A DNA stretch of 64,000 bases from Pseudomonas fluorescens (GTDB taxonomy: Bacteria; Pseudomonadota; Gammaproteobacteria; Pseudomonadales; Pseudomonadaceae). The position numbers and the translations under genes are program-made. Below the pieces are notes generated by a model. That model saw only the letters and a program-made list of their open reading frames with translations, was not told the DNA's origin and ran no database searches. Location of the stretch: assembly GCF_902497855.1 (NCBI RefSeq), contig NZ_CABVHU010000007.1, positions 124,001 through 188,000 on the forward strand, read 5' to 3'. This document shows, piece after piece, positions 16,841 through 25,763 of the stretch. Each line of letters begins with the position of its first letter. Within the stretch, counting starts at the first letter, position 1.

Positions 16841-17866
16841 TTATTTTGCAGCCACTTTCTCTGACTTGCCGTCATACCGCTTGCGCCACTCAGTCAGGAT
16901 TGCATCGCGATTCTTCGACGCCCAGGCAAAGTCGTTCTTGATCAGACGCTGCTCATAATCCGCCGGCAACTCAGTCTGTGGCTTCGCAATGCCCGGCTGC
17001 GCGAGAACCGCGAAGTTTTCTTTATAAAGCTCCATCGCCGCCGGGCTCGCAGAGAAGTCCGCCAGTTTTTTCGCCGCCTCTTCCTGCGGTGTACCCTTGA
17101 TCACTGCAGTGGCTTCGATCTCCCAGCCCAGCCCCTCTTTCGGTAGGATGATGTCCAGCGGCGCGCCCTGGCGCTTGAGCTGAACAGCCGGATATTCGAA
17201 CGAAATGCCGATCGGGAACTCACCCGAAGCCGCCAGCTTGCAAGGTTTGGAGCCGGAGTGAACGTACTGGCCGATGTTCTGGTGCAGGTCGTCCATGTAC
17301 TGCCAGCCCTGCTTCTCGCCGAAGGTTTGCAACCAGGCACTGACGTCGAGAAAACCGGTGCCGGACGAGGCCGGGTTGGGCATGACGATCTTGCCTTTGT
17401 ACTCAGGCTTGGTCAGGTCCTGCCAGCTGACCGGTTTAGTCAGTCCCTGCTTCTCGGCTTCGACCGTGTTAAAGCAAATGGTCGCCGCCCACACGTCCAT
17501 ACCGACCCAGGCCGGAGGGTTGGCGGCGTCGCGGTAGTTGACGCCGATCTTGCCCAGGTCCTGCGGCGCATAGCTTTGCAGCATGCCTTGCTGATCCAGA
17601 ATCGCCAGGCTCGATGCCGCCAAGCCCCACACGGCGTCGGCCTGCGGACGGGCTTTTTCCGCCAGCAGCTTGGCGGTGATGATGCCGGTGGAATCGCGCA
17701 CCCACTTGATCTCGACGTCCGGGTTGGCCTTTTCGAAGGCTTGCTTGTAGGTCTTCAGTTGTTCGGCTTCGAGGGCGGTGTACACCGTCAACTCGGTTTT
17801 CGCCGCAAAGGCGTTCAGGCTGAAAGCGGTGAGGACAGCAGCGGCCAGGGCCAAAGGCTTGAACAT
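16841..17866 (-). CDS. phnS: 2-aminoethylphosphonate ABC transporter, periplasmic binding protein
   Basis: A 341-residue extracellular solute-binding protein of the iron/AEP group (class II fold). The signal peptide ends at AFSLNAFA-AK. TVYTALEAEQLKTYKQAFEK and VEIKWVRDSTGIITAKLLAE are typical of the proposed AEP-binding proteins, as are QADAVWGLAASSLAILDQQG and NPASSGTGFLDVSAWLQ. Start at 17866 was chosen because a signal peptide begins there after GGAATTGCACC; the frame continues open far upstream across the permease gene but that is a shadow. It follows the permease gene by 32 bases. Substrate is inferred from the neighbours: fused permease, ATPase and LysR regulator of AEP loci. Confidence 0.85.
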   Translation of the reverse strand: MFKPLALAAAVLTAFSLNAFAAKTELTVYTALEAEQLKTYKQAFEKANPDVEIKWVRDSTGIITAKLLAEKARPQADAVWGLAASSLAILDQQGMLQSYAPQDLGKIGVNYRDAANPPAWVGMDVWAATICFNTVEAEKQGLTKPVSWQDLTKPEYKGKIVMPNPASSGTGFLDVSAWLQTFGEKQGWQYMDDLHQNIGQYVHSGSKPCKLAASGEFPIGISFEYPAVQLKRQGAPLDIILPKEGLGWEIEATAVIKGTPQEEAAKKLADFSASPAAMELYKENFAVLAQPGIAKPQTELPADYEQRLIKNDFAWASKNRDAILTEWRKRYDGKSEKVAAK

Positions 17867-17898
17867 GGTGCAATTCCTGTGTGAGTTGAAGGTATGAA

Positions 17899-19623
17899 TC
17901 AATGACCGGGCGCGGTCTGCCGCCAGGCCTGGGAGCGACGCAGCAAACCGCGCGAAGCCCAGGCCAGCAGCAGGGACACGCCCGCCGAGGTGAACAGAAT
18001 CAGGGTCGACATGGCCGCCGCGCCGCCGACGTTGCCGGCGTCGTCCATGTTCAGCACCGCCACCGCCGCGAGGATGGTGTCCGGGCTGTAGAGGAAGATC
18101 GCCGCCGAGACGGTGGTCATGGCCGAAACGAACAGGTAGCGCACGATGTCCAGCAGCGCCGGCAGGCAGATCGGCACGGTGACTCGCAAGTAGTGCCGAT
18201 ACAGGGGTGCCTTGAGCGACAGCGCGGCGGCCTCGAACTCGGCATCGAGCTGACGCAGCGCGGTGGTGGCGGTCATTTGCGCGGTGGTCAGATAGTGAGC
18301 AATGGTACAGACCACCAGCAGGGTCATGGTCCCGTAGAGCACATGCAACGGGTTGCCGGTGAGGTTGAAAAAGAAGACGTAACCCAGGCCCAGCACCAGG
18401 CCAGGTACTGCCATCGGTACGAAACTGAGCATGCGCAGTGTCAGATTCAATCCACGCTGGCCCTTGGTTTTTTCCATCAGGTAAGCCCCGGTGAAGATCA
18501 GCACGCTGCCGATCAACGCCGTGCACAACGCCATTTTCACGCTGTTGCCATAGGCCAGCCAGCCGCCGCCCGCCGTGTCGTTGAACTGGTAATGGTTGAG
18601 CGACAGCGACAGGTTGTACGGCCAGAATTTGACCAGCGACGAGAACACCGCCATGCCGAATACCAGCAGCAATACTGCACAGATCAGGACCACGATGGCC
18701 AAGTAGCAACCGTCACGCAGTTTCGACGGTGCTGGCTGAAAGACTTGCGCCCGACCACTCATGGAGTCGCCGTGACGTCGACGCAACCAGGCGTCGACAC
18801 CGAAGCTGAACAGCGCCGGCAACAGCAGGACCATGCCAATCAAGGCGCCGCGACCGAATTGTTGCTGGCCGACCACGGCTTTGTAGGCTTCCAGCGCCAG
18901 CACCTGATAGTCGCCACCGACTACCACGGGCACGCCGAAGTCGGTGATGGTCAGGGTGAACACCAGACAGAACGCCGCGAACACCGCCTGACGCGTCGCC
19001 GGCCAAGTGATACTGCGGAAAGCTTTTGCAGGACTGGCGCCCATGCTGGATGCGGCATCGAACAGTCGCGCATCCGCCAGGGACAGGGCCGACAGCAAAA
19101 TCATCAAGGCGTGGGGGAAGGTGTAGATGACCTCGCCCAGAACAATGCCCCAGAAACCGTAGATATTGTCCGAGAGCAAACCACGCAGCATGCCCTGGTT
19201 ACCGAACAGATAAACCAGTGCAATGCCCGGCAGCATCGATGGCGCCATCAATGGCAATAACGACATGCCACGCCAGATGCCCTTGCCGGGAATCAATGTG
19301 CGTTGCAAGGCGTAGGCAAACAGGTAAGCCAGCGGTACGACAATCGCCGCGACGCTGAGGGAAACCTTTAGGCTATTGCCCAGCAGCCAGTGGAAGTTGG
19401 CACTGGTCACCAACTCACGGGCGGCGACCAGTCCACCGCCCTGCCCGGCTTCCGAACTGAAGCCGCGCCAGAAGATCGCCAGCAATGGCATCAGTACCGC
19501 AATGCCGAGCAATACCAGCAAAAGGACTTTGCCGCCCACGACGAACAACCGGTCGCCGATCTCGGCACGGGAGGCCTGCCGAACCTGCTTGTGCGGCATC
19601 GGCAGCGCGATGTTCGCGCTCAT
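17899..19623 (-). CDS. phnU: 2-aminoethylphosphonate ABC transporter permease, fused double MetI
   Basis: A 574-residue inner-membrane protein with two MetI-type permease domains in one chain, giving about twelve membrane segments. The two EAA-like loops can be read at SSMGASPAKAFRSITWPATR (residues about 193-212) and LKAPLYRHYLRVTVPICLP in the second half. This fused architecture is that of the putative AEP permease (PhnU2-type) and of the FbpB iron permeases. The ATG shares one base with the TGA of the ATPase gene (TGATG at 19625-19621), so translation is coupled. Works with the flanking binding protein and ATPase. Confidence 0.87.
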   Translation of the reverse strand: MSANIALPMPHKQVRQASRAEIGDRLFVVGGKVLLLVLLGIAVLMPLLAIFWRGFSSEAGQGGGLVAARELVTSANFHWLLGNSLKVSLSVAAIVVPLAYLFAYALQRTLIPGKGIWRGMSLLPLMAPSMLPGIALVYLFGNQGMLRGLLSDNIYGFWGIVLGEVIYTFPHALMILLSALSLADARLFDAASSMGASPAKAFRSITWPATRQAVFAAFCLVFTLTITDFGVPVVVGGDYQVLALEAYKAVVGQQQFGRGALIGMVLLLPALFSFGVDAWLRRRHGDSMSGRAQVFQPAPSKLRDGCYLAIVVLICAVLLLVFGMAVFSSLVKFWPYNLSLSLNHYQFNDTAGGGWLAYGNSVKMALCTALIGSVLIFTGAYLMEKTKGQRGLNLTLRMLSFVPMAVPGLVLGLGYVFFFNLTGNPLHVLYGTMTLLVVCTIAHYLTTAQMTATTALRQLDAEFEAAALSLKAPLYRHYLRVTVPICLPALLDIVRYLFVSAMTTVSAAIFLYSPDTILAAVAVLNMDDAGNVGGAAAMSTLILFTSAGVSLLLAWASRGLLRRSQAWRQTAPGH

Positions 19624-20699
19624 CAGGCAAACACCTGCAGGCTGCGTGGAGGCAAGGCCACCATGATCTGCTGCGCCCCCAGACGCGGCATGGCTTCCGG
19701 CGCCAGCTCCGCCAGCAACGCATGGCCTGGCAGTTGATCGAGCTCAAAACTCATGCGGCAACGGTTGCCGAGGAAGGTGATCTCGCGGACCTTGGCCGGG
19801 AACAGGTTTTCTTCATGCACCGGCGGGTTGACGTTGATCGCTTCCGGGCGGCAGAACAGACGACCCGAGGCGGCTTTTGCGCTGCCTTCGGCCAGGCGCA
19901 TGTTCATCCCGCCGACCTGCGCATGGCTGTCGCTGCTACGGCTGAACGGCAGCCAGTTGCCCTGGCCGACAAACTCCGCCACAAAGGGTGTGGCCGGGCG
20001 GTCGTAGATTTCCTGCGGCGTGGCGTACTGCTCGACCTTGCCGTTGTTCATCACGGCGATGCGGTCGGCCATCAGCATGGCTTCGTCCTGATTGTGCGTG
20101 ACCATCAAGGTGGTGATGCCGAGGTTGCGTTGCAGTTGGCGCAGTTCGGTGCACAGATGCTCACGGACCCGGGCATCCAGTGCGGACATCGGCTCGTCCA
20201 GCAGCAACAAGGACGGCGCCGGAGCCAAGGCACGGGCCAAGGCGACACGTTGCTGTTGGCCGCCGGACAATTGGCCGGGGTACTTTTTCTCACTGCCGAT
20301 CAGGCCCACCAGTTCCAGCATCTGCGCGACACGCTTGCGCACTTCATCGCGACCACTGCCGGCGAGGCCGTAGGCAATGTTCGCCTCGACGGTGAGATTG
20401 GGGAACAACGCGTAGGACTGAAACAGAATGCCGTAGTCCCGGGCCTGAGGTGCCAGGCGGGAAACGTCGCGGTCACCGAGATACAACTCGCCGCTGTCCT
20501 GCTGCTCAAGGCCGGCAATGCAGCGCAGCAAAGTGGTCTTGCCGCAGCCCGACGGGCCGAGCAGGCACACCAGCTCACCGGCCGCGACGTCGAGGGAAAC
20601 GTTATCCAGCGCGGTGAAGGCGCCGAAACGCTTCTGCACGCCGCGCACTTTCATCGGGGCGCCGGGATTGGTCAGGGCAGTTGCGATCGAGTGGTTCAT
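19623..20699 (-). CDS. phnT: 2-aminoethylphosphonate ABC transporter ATPase
   Basis: A 358-residue ABC ATPase of the Pot/Fbp/Phn class. Walker A is GPSGCGKTTLL, Q-loop FQSYALFPNLTV, signature [15 protein letters not shown], Walker B LLLLDEPMSALD, H-loop MVTHNQDEAM. A C-terminal TOBE-type domain (about 285-350, with FCRPEAINVNP) follows. It is the first gene of the transport operon, 230 bases downstream of the LysR regulator gene on the same strand, and powers the fused permease that overlaps it. Confidence 0.9.
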   Translation of the reverse strand: MNHSIATALTNPGAPMKVRGVQKRFGAFTALDNVSLDVAAGELVCLLGPSGCGKTTLLRCIAGLEQQDSGELYLGDRDVSRLAPQARDYGILFQSYALFPNLTVEANIAYGLAGSGRDEVRKRVAQMLELVGLIGSEKKYPGQLSGGQQQRVALARALAPAPSLLLLDEPMSALDARVREHLCTELRQLQRNLGITTLMVTHNQDEAMLMADRIAVMNNGKVEQYATPQEIYDRPATPFVAEFVGQGNWLPFSRSSDSHAQVGGMNMRLAEGSAKAASGRLFCRPEAINVNPPVHEENLFPAKVREITFLGNRCRMSFELDQLPGHALLAELAPEAMPRLGAQQIMVALPPRSLQVFA

Positions 20700-20832
20700 G
20701 GACAGGCCTCATCAAGCAGATGAAGGCCATCCTAGGGATGTAATGCGTACGTCATGTGGCAGTGAGGCAAAAATGGCTGATAGTGGTATTCGGGGATTTG
20801 GGTTGGGTTGGGTTGGGTTATGTGTTGTCTGG

Positions 20833-20910
20833 CCTGGCCTCTTCGCTGGCAAGCCAGCTCCTACAGGGGGACGCGATACCTGTAGGAGCTGGCTTGCCAG
20901 CGAAGAGGCC
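20833..20910. repeat. Short REPIN, TGGC/CCAGC subtype
   Basis: Arms CTTCGCTGGCAAGCCAGCTC and GTAGGAGCTGGCTTGCCAGC are separated by only about 15 bases, so the element is close to a simple two-hairpin or long cruciform structure. It lies between the LysR gene and phnT and may affect read-through. Confidence 0.88.
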
Positions 20911-20929
20911 AGCACAGTCAGCACAAAAC

Positions 20930-21793
20930 TCAGACCGGAGCCATTTCCTGCGCCAACCCCAGAAACGCCGCCGGTAACCGCGCCCCTTTCCGCTCCTTGA
21001 GGCAATACAAATACTCGGGCATCTGCGGCGCATTCTCGATGGTCAACACCCGCAACTGCGGATCATGAGGCACTTCCTGCCGGGCAATGATGCTGATCCC
21101 GATGTTGCGCAACACCGCCTCGCGGATCGATTCACGGCTGCCGATCTCCAGCAACGGCCCGAAACTCACTCCGGCGCTGGTCAGCAACTCCTCGGTCAAT
21201 CGCCGGGTGGTCGAGCCCGATTCACGCATCAACAGGGTATGCCCGGCCAACGCCGTCAGCGGCACATGATCGTGAACGGCCAGCGGATGATGGCGATGCA
21301 CCGCCAGTACCAACGGGTCGCTACCGAGCACCCGGCGAATCAGCCGCGCATCATTGAGCAACTGCGACGACGCCGCGACATCCACCCGATAATCCTCCAG
21401 CGCCTCGAGCACCTGTTGGGAGTTGCCGATTTCCACCGACACTTCCACCTGCGGCAGACGCTCGCGGAAGGTCTTCACCAGATCGAGGATGTAATAGGGT
21501 GCAGTGGCGGCGATGCGCAACGTGCCCTGAACCTGACCGCTGTTGCGCAGGAAGAACTCGATATCGGCCTCCTGCTGCAACAGCGCCTTGACCATCGGCA
21601 TCAACCGCGCGCCTTCATCGCTGAGGCTGAGGCGGCGGCCGCCGCGGTAAAACAGTTCTACCGAGTACTGACTCTCCAGATTGCGGATCTGGGTCGTCAC
21701 CGTCGGTTGGCTAAGGCCAAGCTTTTTCGCCGCCAGGGTTATGCTGCCCAGGCGGGCAACCATGTAAAACGCCTTCAGCTCGGCACTCAGCAC
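20930..21793 (-). CDS. LysR-type regulator of 2-aminoethylphosphonate catabolism
   Basis: A 287-residue LysR regulator. The N-terminal winged helix includes FYMVARLGSITLAAKKLGLS and QPTVTTQIRNLE; this helix differs from the usual SxPxVSxQI by having PTVTTQI. The effector domain has LRIAATAPYYILDLVKTFRE and LLMRESGSTTRRLTEELL. The pattern fits the AEP-locus LysR family, in agreement with the adjacent AEP importer and HD oxygenase. It is encoded 16 bases after cadA on the same strand, so some read-through from the metal-efflux gene is possible. Confidence 0.82.
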   Translation of the reverse strand: MLSAELKAFYMVARLGSITLAAKKLGLSQPTVTTQIRNLESQYSVELFYRGGRRLSLSDEGARLMPMVKALLQQEADIEFFLRNSGQVQGTLRIAATAPYYILDLVKTFRERLPQVEVSVEIGNSQQVLEALEDYRVDVAASSQLLNDARLIRRVLGSDPLVLAVHRHHPLAVHDHVPLTALAGHTLLMRESGSTTRRLTEELLTSAGVSFGPLLEIGSRESIREAVLRNIGISIIARQEVPHDPQLRVLTIENAPQMPEYLYCLKERKGARLPAAFLGLAQEMAPV

Positions 21794-21809
21794 TGCCTTC
21801 CCTCATTGT

Positions 21810-24074
21810 TTATTTGCGCAACAGGCGCAAACCGTTGAACACCACCAACAGGCTCACGCCCATGTCGGCGAACACCGCCATCCACATGGTGGCGATCCCG
21901 GCGAAGGTTACCCCAAGAAAGATCGCCTTGATCACCAATGCCAGGGCAATGTTCTGCTTCAGGATGCGCGAAGTCTGACGGGACAAACGGATGAAGGCCG
22001 GGATCTTGCGCAGATCATCGTCCATCAAGGCAACATCGGCGGTCTCGATGGCGGTATCGGTGCCCGCGGCGGCCATGGCGAAACCGATCTCGGCCCGGGC
22101 CAGTGCCGGCGCGTCATTGATGCCGTCGCCGACCATGCCGACTCTATGGCCTTGTGCATACAGCGCTTCGATGGCTTGCAGCTTGTCCGTTGGCAATAGA
22201 TCGCCTTGGGCCTGATCGATACCGACTTGCGCGGCAATGGCCTGGGCGGTGTGAACGTTGTCGCCGGTGAGCATCAGGGTTTTGACACCCAGGTCATGCA
22301 GTTGCTGGATGGCTTCGCGGCTGGATGCCTTCACCGTGTCCGCCACGGCGAACAGTGCCAGCGGGCCGGATTTGTCGAGCAACAGCACCACGGACTTGCC
22401 CTGTTTTTCCAGGGCGAACAGTTGTTCTTCCAGCGCAGGCGAGCACAGGCCCAGATCTTCCACCAGGCGGTGGTTGCCCAAGTGGTAAGTCTGACCGTTG
22501 ATCTCGCCGCGCACACCGCGACCGCCGAGCGCCTCGAAGTTATCCACAATCAACGGCGCAGCGTGTTTATCCACAGCCGCATTGGCGATGGCCATCGATA
22601 CCGGGTGATCCGAACGACCGGCCAGCGCCACGGCAATGGCCGGCGCCGATTCATCTGCGGTCGGATCAAGGGACAGAAAATCGGTCTGCACCGGTTTGCC
22701 GTGAGTCAGGGTGCCGGTCTTGTCCAACGCCAGGTAATCAAGCTTGTAACCGCCCTCCAGATACACGCCGCCCTTGACCAGTATCCCTTTGCGCGCCGCC
22801 GCCGCCAGGCCGCTGACAATGGTCACCGGGGTGGAAATCACCAGGGCACAGGGGCAAGCGACCACCAGCAACACCAGCGCGCGGTAGATCCAGTCGAACC
22901 ACAACGCCTCCATGAACAGCGGCGGAATCACGGCCACCGCGATGGCCAGGACGAACACTGCCGGCGTGTAGATTTTCGAGAACCGGTCCACAAAACGCTG
23001 GGTTGGCGCCCGCGCGCCCTGGGCCTGTTCGACGGCGTGGATGATGCGTGCCAGGGTCGAATGGTCGGCCGCGGCGGTCACTGCGTATTCCAGAGAACCC
23101 GACTGATTGATGGTGCCGGCGAACACCTTGTCGCCAATGGTCTTCTCGACCGGCAAGCTTTCGCCGGTGATCGGCGCCTGGTCGATGGTCGAATTGCCCG
23201 AAACCACTTCGCCGTCCAGACCGATTCGCTCGCCGGGACGCACTCGCACTCGCGCCCCCAGCTCGATGGTCTTGACGTCCTGCGCCACCCAGCTGCCATC
23301 GGCCTGCTGCACCGTGGCCTGCTCCGGAGTCATCTGCATCAGGCCGCCAATGGCATTGCGCGCCCGGTCCAGCGACCTGGCTTCGATCAACTCGGCCACG
23401 GTAAACAGGAACATCACCATCGCCGCTTCCGGCCACTGGCCGATCAGGATCGCGCCAGTCACCGCAATGCTCATCAGCGCATTGATGTTCAGATTGAGGT
23501 TTTTTAACGCAATCCAACCCTTCTTATAGGTGCCGAGGCCACCACTGAGGATCGAGACCAACGCAATGACGGCCACCACCCAGTCGGGTGCGGCACTGGT
23601 GAAGTGGATCACCTCGGCAGCCACCGCGCTGACACCGGACAACGCCAGCGGCCACCAGGGCTTTTTCCCGGCAACGGGCGCCGGTGCTTCCACGCCCTGC
23701 TCCAGCGGCTCGGCCTGCATGCCAAGGGACTTGATCGCGTCGATGATCGGCGCGGTGTCCGGCAGGTTGTGGGTCACCCCCAACACGCGGTTGATCAAAT
23801 TGAATTCAAGCTGTTGCACACCCGCCAGTTTGCCCAGTTTGTTCTGGATCAGCGTCTGTTCGGTCGGGCAGTCCATTGCCTCGATGCGGAAACTGCTGAG
23901 CCGCGCATCGGCACTCGGCGCTTCGCTCAACTGGACCAGTGCAGGCGCCGCTGTTGTAGACGAACAGCAGGCATCACCATGACCGCCATGCACATGTTGA
24001 GGAACGGGCTTGAGTTTGCTGCTGCAGCAATCATCTGCGGCATCGGGCTTGTGGGTATGCAGGGAATCGCTCAT
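21810..24074 (-). CDS. cadA: Cd/Zn/Pb-exporting P1B-type ATPase
   Basis: A 754-residue inner-membrane P-type ATPase exporting divalent soft metals. The N-terminus is Cys/His-rich (CCSSKLKP, HVHGGHGDACCSS) and is followed by an HMA domain with MDCPTEQ at about residues 67-73, the zinc/cadmium variant of the metal site. The membrane metal site is ACPCALVIST (CPC), the phosphorylation site DKTGTLTHG, the hinge GDGINDAPALA, and LTGDN is present. Together with the adjacent CadR-type regulator this fits Pseudomonas CadA2. The MerR-type promoter at 24105-24135 faces this gene. Substrates Cd, Zn or Pb are by family. Confidence 0.93.
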   Translation of the reverse strand: MSDSLHTHKPDAADDCCSSKLKPVPQHVHGGHGDACCSSTTAAPALVQLSEAPSADARLSSFRIEAMDCPTEQTLIQNKLGKLAGVQQLEFNLINRVLGVTHNLPDTAPIIDAIKSLGMQAEPLEQGVEAPAPVAGKKPWWPLALSGVSAVAAEVIHFTSAAPDWVVAVIALVSILSGGLGTYKKGWIALKNLNLNINALMSIAVTGAILIGQWPEAAMVMFLFTVAELIEARSLDRARNAIGGLMQMTPEQATVQQADGSWVAQDVKTIELGARVRVRPGERIGLDGEVVSGNSTIDQAPITGESLPVEKTIGDKVFAGTINQSGSLEYAVTAAADHSTLARIIHAVEQAQGARAPTQRFVDRFSKIYTPAVFVLAIAVAVIPPLFMEALWFDWIYRALVLLVVACPCALVISTPVTIVSGLAAAARKGILVKGGVYLEGGYKLDYLALDKTGTLTHGKPVQTDFLSLDPTADESAPAIAVALAGRSDHPVSMAIANAAVDKHAAPLIVDNFEALGGRGVRGEINGQTYHLGNHRLVEDLGLCSPALEEQLFALEKQGKSVVLLLDKSGPLALFAVADTVKASSREAIQQLHDLGVKTLMLTGDNVHTAQAIAAQVGIDQAQGDLLPTDKLQAIEALYAQGHRVGMVGDGINDAPALARAEIGFAMAAAGTDTAIETADVALMDDDLRKIPAFIRLSRQTSRILKQNIALALVIKAIFLGVTFAGIATMWMAVFADMGVSLLVVFNGLRLLRK

Positions 24075-24104
24075 TGGTTACGTCCATGAAGGTGCCTGTT
24101 GCCA

Positions 24105-24135
24105 AGTAAAGACCCTGTAGCCACTATAGGGTCAA
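24105..24135 (-). promoter_or_regulatory. MerR-type promoter and CadR operator for cadA
   Basis: Reading the minus strand, -35 TTGACC (24135-24130) and -10 TTTACT (24110-24105) are 19 bases apart, the stretched spacing that MerR-family activators need. The spacer is filled by the near-perfect dyad ACCCTGTAG-CCA-CTATAGGGT (24112-24132, one mismatch). Confidence 0.88.
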
Positions 24136-24158
24136 GCACTCTTCTGGAGATTGTCCCG

Positions 24159-24608
24159 ATGAAAATAGGAGAACTGGCGAAACTCACCGACTGCGCCGTG
24201 GAAACCATCCGCTATTACGAGCGCGAAAACCTGCTGCCGGAACCGGCCCGCAGCGACGGCAACTACCGGGTCTACACCCAGGCTCATGCCGAGCGCCTGA
24301 CCTTCATCCGCAATTGCCGCACCCTCGACATGACCCTCGAGGAAATCCGTAGCCTGCTCGCGCTGCGCGACAGCCCGCAGGATCAGTGCGAAAGCGTGAA
24401 TGCGTTGATCGATGAACACATCCATCACGTCAAGGCGCGGATCGATGGGTTGCTGGCGTTGCAGACGCAATTGATCGACCTGCGCCAACGCTGCGGCGAA
24501 GGGCCGGATATCGATCAGTGCGGGATTTTGCAGCGGTTGGAGGTGAGTGGCGGGGTTGTGGCGACGGAGACGGAGCATTCCCATGTGGGCCGTAGTCACG
24601 GCCACTAA
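24159..24608 (+). CDS. cadR: MerR-family metal-responsive regulator, CadR type
   Basis: A 149-residue MerR regulator. MKIGELAKLTDCAVETIRYY is the DNA-binding start; ERENLLPEPARSDGNYRVY follows. The three metal-binding cysteines expected for CadR are at the end of the helix-turn-helix (TDC), in SPQDQCESVNALID, and after the dimer helix (LRQRCGEGPDIDQCGILQRL). The His-rich tail ETEHSHVGRSHGH is typical of Pseudomonas CadR, where it holds a second metal site. Start at 24159 gives the canonical N-terminus. Divergent from cadA, with the operator between them. Confidence 0.93.
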   Translation: MKIGELAKLTDCAVETIRYYERENLLPEPARSDGNYRVYTQAHAERLTFIRNCRTLDMTLEEIRSLLALRDSPQDQCESVNALIDEHIHHVKARIDGLLALQTQLIDLRQRCGEGPDIDQCGILQRLEVSGGVVATETEHSHVGRSHGH

Positions 24609-24621
24609 ACACACCACAGAT

Positions 24622-24725
24622 GATCGTTCCCACGCTCTGCGTGGGAATGCAACCATGGACGCTCCGCGTCCACTGTGACGCAGAGCGTCACGGGATTCAT
24701 TCCCACGCGGAGCGGGGGAACGATC
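24622..24725. repeat. REP-B element, copy 2
   Basis: GATCGTTCCCACGCTCTGCG ... GCGGAGCGGGGGAACGATC with central ACGCTCCGCGTCC and GACGCAGAGCGTCACGG. It separates the convergent cadR and thyA genes. Confidence 0.88.
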
Positions 24726-24743
24726 AGATACGGTCAGGTTGCG

Positions 24744-25715
24744 TTAGACCGCCATCGGCGCGGTCATCGGCGCGTGGTGTTCGTAGCCTTCCAGCGAGAA
24801 ATCGCCCGGTTCGATCAGCTCCAGCCATTCCGGCTGATACTCACCGGTCTTGGCGAACTCCGGCACACGGTCGGAAATCACCAGTTTCGGCATCGGGAAC
24901 GGCTCGCGCTTGAGCTGTTCATTCAGCATGTCCAGGTGGTTCTCATAGACATGGGCGTCGCCGATGAAATAGGTGAACCAGCGCGGCGTGTAACCGGTCA
25001 GGCGACCGATCAGGCTCAGCAGCGCGGCACCTTCGGTGAGGTTGAAGGGTGTGCCCAGGCCCAGGTCGTTCGAGCGAATGTAGAGGGTCAGGGAGATCTC
25101 TTTGGTCTCGACATTCGGATGGAACTGATACAGCAAATGGCAGGGCGGCAGGGCCATCTCATCGAGCTGGGCGACGTTCCAGCCGTGGAACAGGATGCGG
25201 CGGCTGCCCGGGTCCTTGATGATGGTGTCCACGCATTGGCGGATCTGGTCGATCGCCTTGTACAGCACCACGTACGCCTGGCCATCTTCTTCGCCTTCGG
25301 CGATCTGGCGATAGCCCTGGCTCAAGGTCTGCTCGATGGCGGCCTGGTTGCTGACCGGGATCTGCTTGTACGCCGGCCATTTGCGCCATTGCACGCCGTA
25401 GATCTCGCCGAGGTCGTCTTCGCCCTGACGGAACGGGTTGGCCAGCCACTGGGCGTTTTCGTTGGCGTTCTGGTCCCAGACCTTGCAACCCAGGGCGCGA
25501 AATTCGGCGGCGTTGTTCACCCCGCGCAAGAAACCACACATCTCGCCAATGGCGGATTTGAAGGCCATCTTGCGGGTAGTGATCGCCGGGAAACCTTCCT
25601 TCAGGTCATAACGCAGCATCGCGCCAGGAAAGCTGATGGTGTTCACGCCGGTACGGTTGGCCTGTTTGGTGCCGTTCTTGATGACGTGGGCGACCAGATC
25701 GAGATATTGCTTCAT
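24744..25715 (-). CDS. thyA: Thymidylate synthase
   Basis: ThyA methylates dUMP to dTMP with methylene-tetrahydrofolate. The catalytic Cys is in [34 protein letters not shown] precedes it with the phosphate-binding Arg residues, and [20 protein letters not shown] follows with the base-contacting Asn. The protein is 323 residues, longer than E. coli ThyA (264) because of an insert around 85-140 (about [15 protein letters not shown] onward), a form seen in other pseudomonads. The stop is 48 bases downstream-strand from lgt; lgt-thyA form a conserved operon. Confidence 0.96.
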   Translation of the reverse strand: MKQYLDLVAHVIKNGTKQANRTGVNTISFPGAMLRYDLKEGFPAITTRKMAFKSAIGEMCGFLRGVNNAAEFRALGCKVWDQNANENAQWLANPFRQGEDDLGEIYGVQWRKWPAYKQIPVSNQAAIEQTLSQGYRQIAEGEEDGQAYVVLYKAIDQIRQCVDTIIKDPGSRRILFHGWNVAQLDEMALPPCHLLYQFHPNVETKEISLTLYIRSNDLGLGTPFNLTEGAALLSLIGRLTGYTPRWFTYFIGDAHVYENHLDMLNEQLKREPFPMPKLVISDRVPEFAKTGEYQPEWLELIEPGDFSLEGYEHHAPMTAPMAV

Positions 25716-25763
25716 GAATTACCTGTGTCCTTGAACCCGGGGTCGTCACCCCGGGGTTCGAAT

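Noticed and set aside
17867..18709. An 840-base upstream extension of the phosphonate binding protein frame
   Set aside because: It runs across the fused permease gene in another frame. The true start at 17866 begins a signal peptide and follows a ribosome binding site.
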